A model generated the notes under the pieces. It did not search any database. It was not told the origin of the DNA and saw nothing but the letters and a program-made list of their open reading frames with translations. A DNA stretch of 64,000 nucleotides, taken from assembly GCF_017591425.1 (NCBI RefSeq), contig NW_024467083.1, forward strand, positions 14,499,001 through 14,563,000, read 5' to 3'. Of this stretch, positions 60,015 through 64,000 are shown one piece after another. The translations under genes were made by a program, and so were the position numbers. This stretch comes from Ochotona curzoniae (taxonomy: Eukaryota > Chordata > Mammalia > Lagomorpha > Ochotonidae). Each line of letters opens with the position of its first letter. The first letter of the stretch is position 1.

Positions 60015-60282
60015 TCAATATACTTATTTATTTGAGCAAAAAGGAAAGAGATTGCTTAATATCCATTGATATACTGTCAATGCTTGCAACAGCTCAGGAT
60101 GACAAAGAGGGTGCTGACAGCTAAAATCTCACCCTGGATCTCCCACAAGAATACTGGGAAACCAGCTGTCTGTGTCATTTACTGCCTAACATGGTGCACA
60201 TTAGCAGGATACTAGATAGGAAGCAGAGTCAAGACCTGCCTAATTGATGTATGATATGACCATGTATGATATGTCCTGAGGT
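60015..60282 (-). mobile_element. Old CSINE, minus strand
   Basis: 'atatacttatttatttgagcaaaaaggaaag', 'gcaacagctcaggatgacaaag', 'tggatctcccacaagaatactgggaaacc' and 'gcaggatactagataggaagcagagtcaagac' are in inverse SINE order. Confidence 0.65.
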
Positions 60283-60699
60283 TTAAAATGATGATTTTAA
60301 ATGTGAGATTGTAGAGACAAACATTAAGGTAGTTTAAACATCAATTGAGATGTGTAACATTTTGGATCAGATTACTAGGACCGGCAGTTGTGGTCATTTG
60401 GAAGGGGAAGAAGTGGAAGGAAAATCTGTCTCTCTAAACTGCTTATGATTTACAAAAAAGAACTGAAAAAGCCTAATATACTTTTAATACCTTATGTTAT
60501 TCCACAATGGGTCAGGTGAGCAGAGAAACCTTCCATCTTCTTAGAGTGTCTGAGGAAGATGTTAAGTATAATCCATCAAGATTATAACTTATAGACAGCA
60601 GAATCAAATCTGCATTAGTCATTAGCAAAACTATAAAGACATACAGTGGGATCCAAGAACGATCCTGACAGGCTCTTAACAGGAAGTCATATGCACAGA
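60283..60699. other. Stretch with a possible CSINE 3' remnant
   Basis: 60378-60470 ('ggaccggcagttgtggtcatttggaagggg..gaaggaaaatctgtctctc') looks like a CSINE 3' piece on the + strand. The rest is unassigned. Confidence 0.4.
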
Positions 60700-61276
60700 G
60701 CAGGAGGGGACAGCATAGTGGAGCAGAAGGACAGGAGGAGGCTTGTATCTCAACCCCAGAGGCTCCTGGATCCTCACCAGCAGTGCGGGTACTAAGGACT
60801 ATATCCTCCTGCCAAGAAGATCACAGGGAATGGGAGTACCCCTGTAGGCCGAGAACTCTGAGGTCAACAATTCTCTATCGGATCTCCCACACGGTATGGA
60901 AGAAGTTTAGAACCCTCCTCACAGGGTCTAATGTCATCAGAACAACAGCCAGGAGCCCTGCCCAGTCCTCAGCAAAAGAACAGTCATCTTCCTTCAGGAC
61001 TCAGGAGAGGAGCCTTCTCTGGTCCTTACTTAGCTCCAACTTTGGCTCCCCATCCTCTCTTGCAATGACCATCAGGGTCATTCTCGAGTCCCCCAAAATT
61101 ACATCAGATAGATAGAGAAAGACCAATAAGGAAAGCTTAGAACAGTCAAGAAAAAGCCAGCTTGGACTCCCATATACCTTACTAGGTAGGGCACAAAGAT
61201 CAGTTACTCCTCACGAAGGTACTGCCGATTTCTCTGCAAACCCCTCCTAAAACTTTTCTGCTCCTCAATCATTAAC
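60700..61276 (+). mobile_element. L1 3' UTR, upstream half
   Basis: 'ggactcaggagaggagccttctctggtccttacttagctccaactttggctccc' corresponds to 14967-15018. The end 'ctgcaaacccctcctaaaacttttctgctcctcaatcattaacat' is where the next element inserted. A 110-codon open frame at 60783-61115 lies in repeat sequence and is not called a gene. The left boundary is approximate. Confidence 0.7.
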
Positions 61277-61289
61277 ATATGGCTTGTTA
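61277..61289. repeat. Target-site duplication of the retroposon at 61290, left copy
   Basis: ATATGGCTTGTTA, matching ATATGGCATGTTA at 62129-62141 with one change. The L1 sequence reads through if the insert and one copy are removed. Confidence 0.88.
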
Positions 61290-61649
61290 CAATTGCTGGG
61301 TCATTTCTGTTTCCAACCCTGTCTTCCTATGTGTGTTGTAGGCCAATCTGATCCTGCCTACTTCATACTCAGCCCTCACGCAAACCAGTGGGAGCTGCAG
61401 CCTAGTTAGGGTGGCACTCCATAACCTCCACCAGGCCTGCCCCCTACCCTGGTTCCCAAGCCTGCCAGTACATACCGCAGACTTGTTCAGTCTGTCCCAC
61501 ATCCGATTTAGCTCTTGTACATGTCAATGGACATTGAAGCCCAACCAACCCTGCCACCCAGCCAATACACACACTGGCGGGTGCTTTCCTTTCTAGCCAC
61601 CTCTGCCCCTGTCCTGGTTTTCATGTTCTGCATTGGGAGTGGTAACCCT
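61290..61649 (-). mobile_element. Unrecognised retroposon, inverted 5' segment
   Basis: The complement matches 41525-42275 of the first copy without its CSINE. For example 'cctgtcctggttttcatg' is the inverse of the site that the CSINE at 41565 later hit in the other copy, and 'ctggttcccaagcctgcc' the inverse of 42097-42114. Confidence 0.85.
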
Positions 61650-62128
61650 AGAGGCAGATGTCAGCATGTGCATAAGCTGATTGGGGCGACAGACTGGGCT
61701 GGACGCTGTACTCAAGCACACACAAGAATCTGGTCTGGGATCAGCTCAGACGATGTTTCTTTGGAGATCCCTCCAACTGAACTGCTGATCTCAGAACCCC
61801 AACCATGAAGAGACTATTTCAGCCAGTAGATTCTGAATAGGTTTCATTGCGATTAGAAAGGGGAGATTGGCAGCAATTCAGAACTGTTGAATTATCAAAA
61901 CTACTTGAGTAGGATCCTCAGAGCGTGCCTCACTTTGGGGACCTGGGATGGGTGGGAGGTTGGGTGGGGCTTCCTCCTTTGTTTCTCCCCTGATCTCAGA
62001 ATCAGGGAAAAAAAGTGATACTATTAGTATGGAAACACTGGTCTTACCTACTTTCCTGTAGCCCTTGACCCTTTGTACCCTAATCAACTACGTAAGATTG
62101 TTAAAAATATATATAGTATATATGTTAT
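61650..62128 (+). mobile_element. Unrecognised retroposon, 3' segment
   Basis: Collinear with 42285-42935: 'gcataagctgattggggcgac', 'gtttctttggagatccctccaactgaactgctgatctcagaaccccaaccatgaagaga', a jump over about 215 bases, 'cagcaattcagaactgttg', 'gggatgggtgggaggttgggtggggcttc', and 'cccttgaccctttgtaccctaatcaactacgtaag' followed by an A/TA-rich tail. Confidence 0.85.
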
Positions 62129-62141
62129 ATATGGCATGTTA
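62129..62141. repeat. Target-site duplication, right copy
   Basis: See 61277-61289. Confidence 0.88.
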
Positions 62142-62528
62142 GAGTTATAAGCCTGCTTGGACTATCGTAAAATTCATGAAGTCCAAAAATAATCACGCTT
62201 GAATAATATAAGCTGCTAAATATAAAAATAAAAGTAGGCACGAGACAGCTGAATAGCACCCTATAACCCTTTTAAAGTTTATAACATCTGGTTTGTAAAC
62301 TCTAAAACTGAGATGTCAATGAAGTAGGTACAAGATGTTGTTAAGAACTTGCATTTTCTAACACATTGGTCACTCAGTGCCATGCCAATTGACTTCATGA
62401 TGTTGTAAATTTCCATGTTTCTTCCTGCTGTTGCATTTGTGTTGTGGCTTTTCATTGGAGGGGATTGATATTCTGCCAGCTCTGCTTTCAGATCAATCTG
62501 AAACTTCCTTTTTTCCTGGATTATTTTC
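62142..62528 (+). mobile_element. L1 3' UTR, downstream half, 3' truncated
   Basis: 'gagttataagcctgcttggactatcgtaaaatt', 'cgagacagctgaatagcaccctataaccc' and 'gttaagaacttgcattttctaacacattggtcactcag' mirror 59225-59440. The terminal G-rich block is missing; another L1 begins instead. Confidence 0.82.
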
Positions 62529-63005
62529 TGTTTTCTTGTCAAAGATTAGATAGTTGTGCATGTGTGGGTTCCTGTCTGGATTTTCTGTTCTACTCCATGG
62601 ATCTACCTCTCTGTCTCTGAACCAGCACCAGGCTGCTTTGATCACCACTGCCATATAATACGTCTGGAGATCTGGGATTGTGATCCTCCTGCTAGCTTCT
62701 TATTCTCCAGGATAGTTCTGGCTATTCATGGCTTTTTGTGTTTCCAGATGAAACTTTGCATCATTTTTTTTCCAATTCTGTAAAGCATGTTCTTGGTATT
62801 TTGATTGGAATCATGTTGAATGCATATATTGTTTTGGGTAGTATGGCCATTTTGATGATGTTTACTATGTCCATTCAGGAACATGGTATTTTTCTCCACT
62901 CTTTGAAATCTTTTTCTATTTCTCGTCTAAATGTTTTGTAGTTTTCCTTATATAGATCTTCCACATCCTTTTTTTAGATTCACTCCTAGGTATTTCATTT
63001 TCTGT
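62529..63005 (-). mobile_element. L1 ORF2 segment, inverted 5' part
   Basis: The + strand shows inverse ORF2 blocks: 'cttgtcaaagattagatag' (62534), 'ctactccatggatctacctctctgtctctgaaccagcaccagg' (62591), 'gttctggctattcatggc' (62714), 'ttgattggaatcatgttgaatgcatatattg' (62801) and 'cactcctaggtatttcattttc' (62981). Confidence 0.87.
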
Positions 63006-64000
63006 TTTGTTAAGGCAAAAGAAATCAAGACCAAAATGAACAAATGGGACTATATTAAGCTAAGAAGTTTCTGCACAGCAGAGAAACAATCAACATCGTA
63101 AAAAAACAACCAACAGAATGGGAGAAGATCTTTGCACACAACACAGCAGACAAAGGGTCAATTTCCAGAATATACAAAGAACTCCAGAACAATAATACTA
63201 AAACAACCAAACCAGTCCTGAAATGGGCATGGGAAATGGGCAGACAGTTTACAAAGGAACAAATCCAAATGACTAACAGAAATACGAAAAAAAAAATCCT
63301 CAAACTCTCTGGCAGTAAGGAAAATTCAAACAAAAACAACGCTGAGGTTCCACTTAACTCCAGAAAGAATTGCCCATATGAAGAAAACTACCAACAACAC
63401 CTGCTGGCAAGGCTATGGAGAAAACGGAACCCTATTCCACTGCTGGTGGGAATGCAGGGTAGTGCAGCCACTATGGCAGTCAGTATGGAGAACATTTTGA
63501 CAATTAAAAATTCACCTAGATATGACCCAGCATTACCACTCCTAGAAATATATCCAAAACTCTTGTTACACAACAAAACAACGTGCACCCAAGTGTTCAT
63601 TGCCACACAATCAACAATAGCAAACACATGGAAGTAACCTAACTGCCCATCAACAGAGGATTAGATAAAGAAACTGTGGTTCATCTACACTGATACTACT
63701 CGGCAATTACGAAAAATGAAACGCATTACTTTGTGGCCAAATAGGTCAAATTAGAGACCATTATGATAAGGGAAATGAGCAAATCCCAAAAGGTAAGATA
63801 TCATGTTTGCTCCAACATAAGATAATAGGATGTTACATCTAGAGATATCATATGTGAATCTTACTTCATGTCACTTCATACTTACCTGTACCTTTTGTAA
63901 CAAGATCTTGTGATGTAATTCATTAATTAACCATCCATAAGAAGCTGATTGTTTACAATCACCTGAGATGGTCAATGTTCCCTTTATCATTGTTTTTGGT
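63006..64000 (+). mobile_element. L1 ORF2 C-terminal part and 3' UTR start, runs off the window
   Basis: 'gaccaaaatgaacaaatgggactatattaagctaagaagtttctgcac' (63031), 'gaatgggagaagatctttgcacac' (63116), 'gaaatgggcagacagtttacaaaggaacaaatcc' (63233), then the Cys-rich segment 'tgctggcaaggctatggagaaaacggaaccc' (63402) and 'gacccagcattaccactcctagaaatatatcc' (63524). The frame is interrupted (stops and an A-run at 63288), so it is dead. The 3' end lies beyond the window. Confidence 0.85.

Noticed and set aside
60783..61115. 110-codon frame as a possible gene
   Set aside because: It lies in L1 3' UTR sequence that is repeated at 14.9-15.1 kb, where the frame is not kept.

Overview
This is mammalian nuclear DNA and almost certainly from a lagomorph. 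It is AT-rich, has no operons or dense coding, and is packed with tRNA-derived C-repeat SINEs (CSINEs). These carry RNA polymerase III box A and box B motifs and A-rich tails. The younger copies (typical start GGGCCCGGCG..GGCCTAGTGGCTAAAGTCCT, typical end GACTTTGTAATAAAAATAAATAAATC) look like the pika (Ochotona) form rather than the rabbit form. That species call rests on memory of the repeat families, not on a search.

The only intact protein-coding unit I can support is an intronless ARF1 copy (CDS 15426-15971). It has the full 181 codons, a 5' UTR, a long 3' UTR, an AATAAA signal, a short A tail and a perfect 16-bp target-site duplication, so it is a processed retrocopy made by the L1 machinery. 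It sits inside an older L1 3' UTR (about 14556-17783). No exon of a multi-exon gene was recognised, so the window looks intergenic or deeply intronic.

The rest is a layered record of retrotransposition. 1-14.5 kb: AT-rich DNA with old CSINEs, old L1 ORF2 pieces (one in two opposed halves at 2.7-3.8 kb), and a 1.4-kb composite block (7492-8929) flanked by an 11-bp repeat. 14.5-17.8 kb: L1 3' UTR with the ARF1 retrocopy. 18-27 kb: CSINEs, simple repeats and long featureless AT-rich stretches. 27-32 kb: a decayed, nearly whole ancient L1 on the + strand, interrupted by the most CpG-rich CSINE here. 32-41 kb: a second decayed L1 (34.1-36.0 kb) and a young 5'-truncated L1 on the - strand (36.6-38.2 kb) whose ORF2 C-terminal frame is still open. 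41-43 kb: a 1.5-kb A-tailed retroposon of a family I do not recognise, split by a CSINE with a perfect 14-bp duplication. 43-58 kb: unclassified sequence and many CSINEs. 58-64 kb: a nest of L1 insertions. Three insertions here show the 5' inversion expected from twin priming, including a second copy of the unrecognised family lodged in an L1 3' UTR with its own 13-bp duplication.

The parts interact as host machinery and passengers. L1 supplies the endonuclease and reverse transcriptase; CSINEs, the ARF1 mRNA and the unnamed retroposon carry its marks (A tails, duplications that often start with AAAA, 5' inversions). Repeat boundaries are good to roughly 10 bases where a duplication was found and to tens of bases elsewhere.
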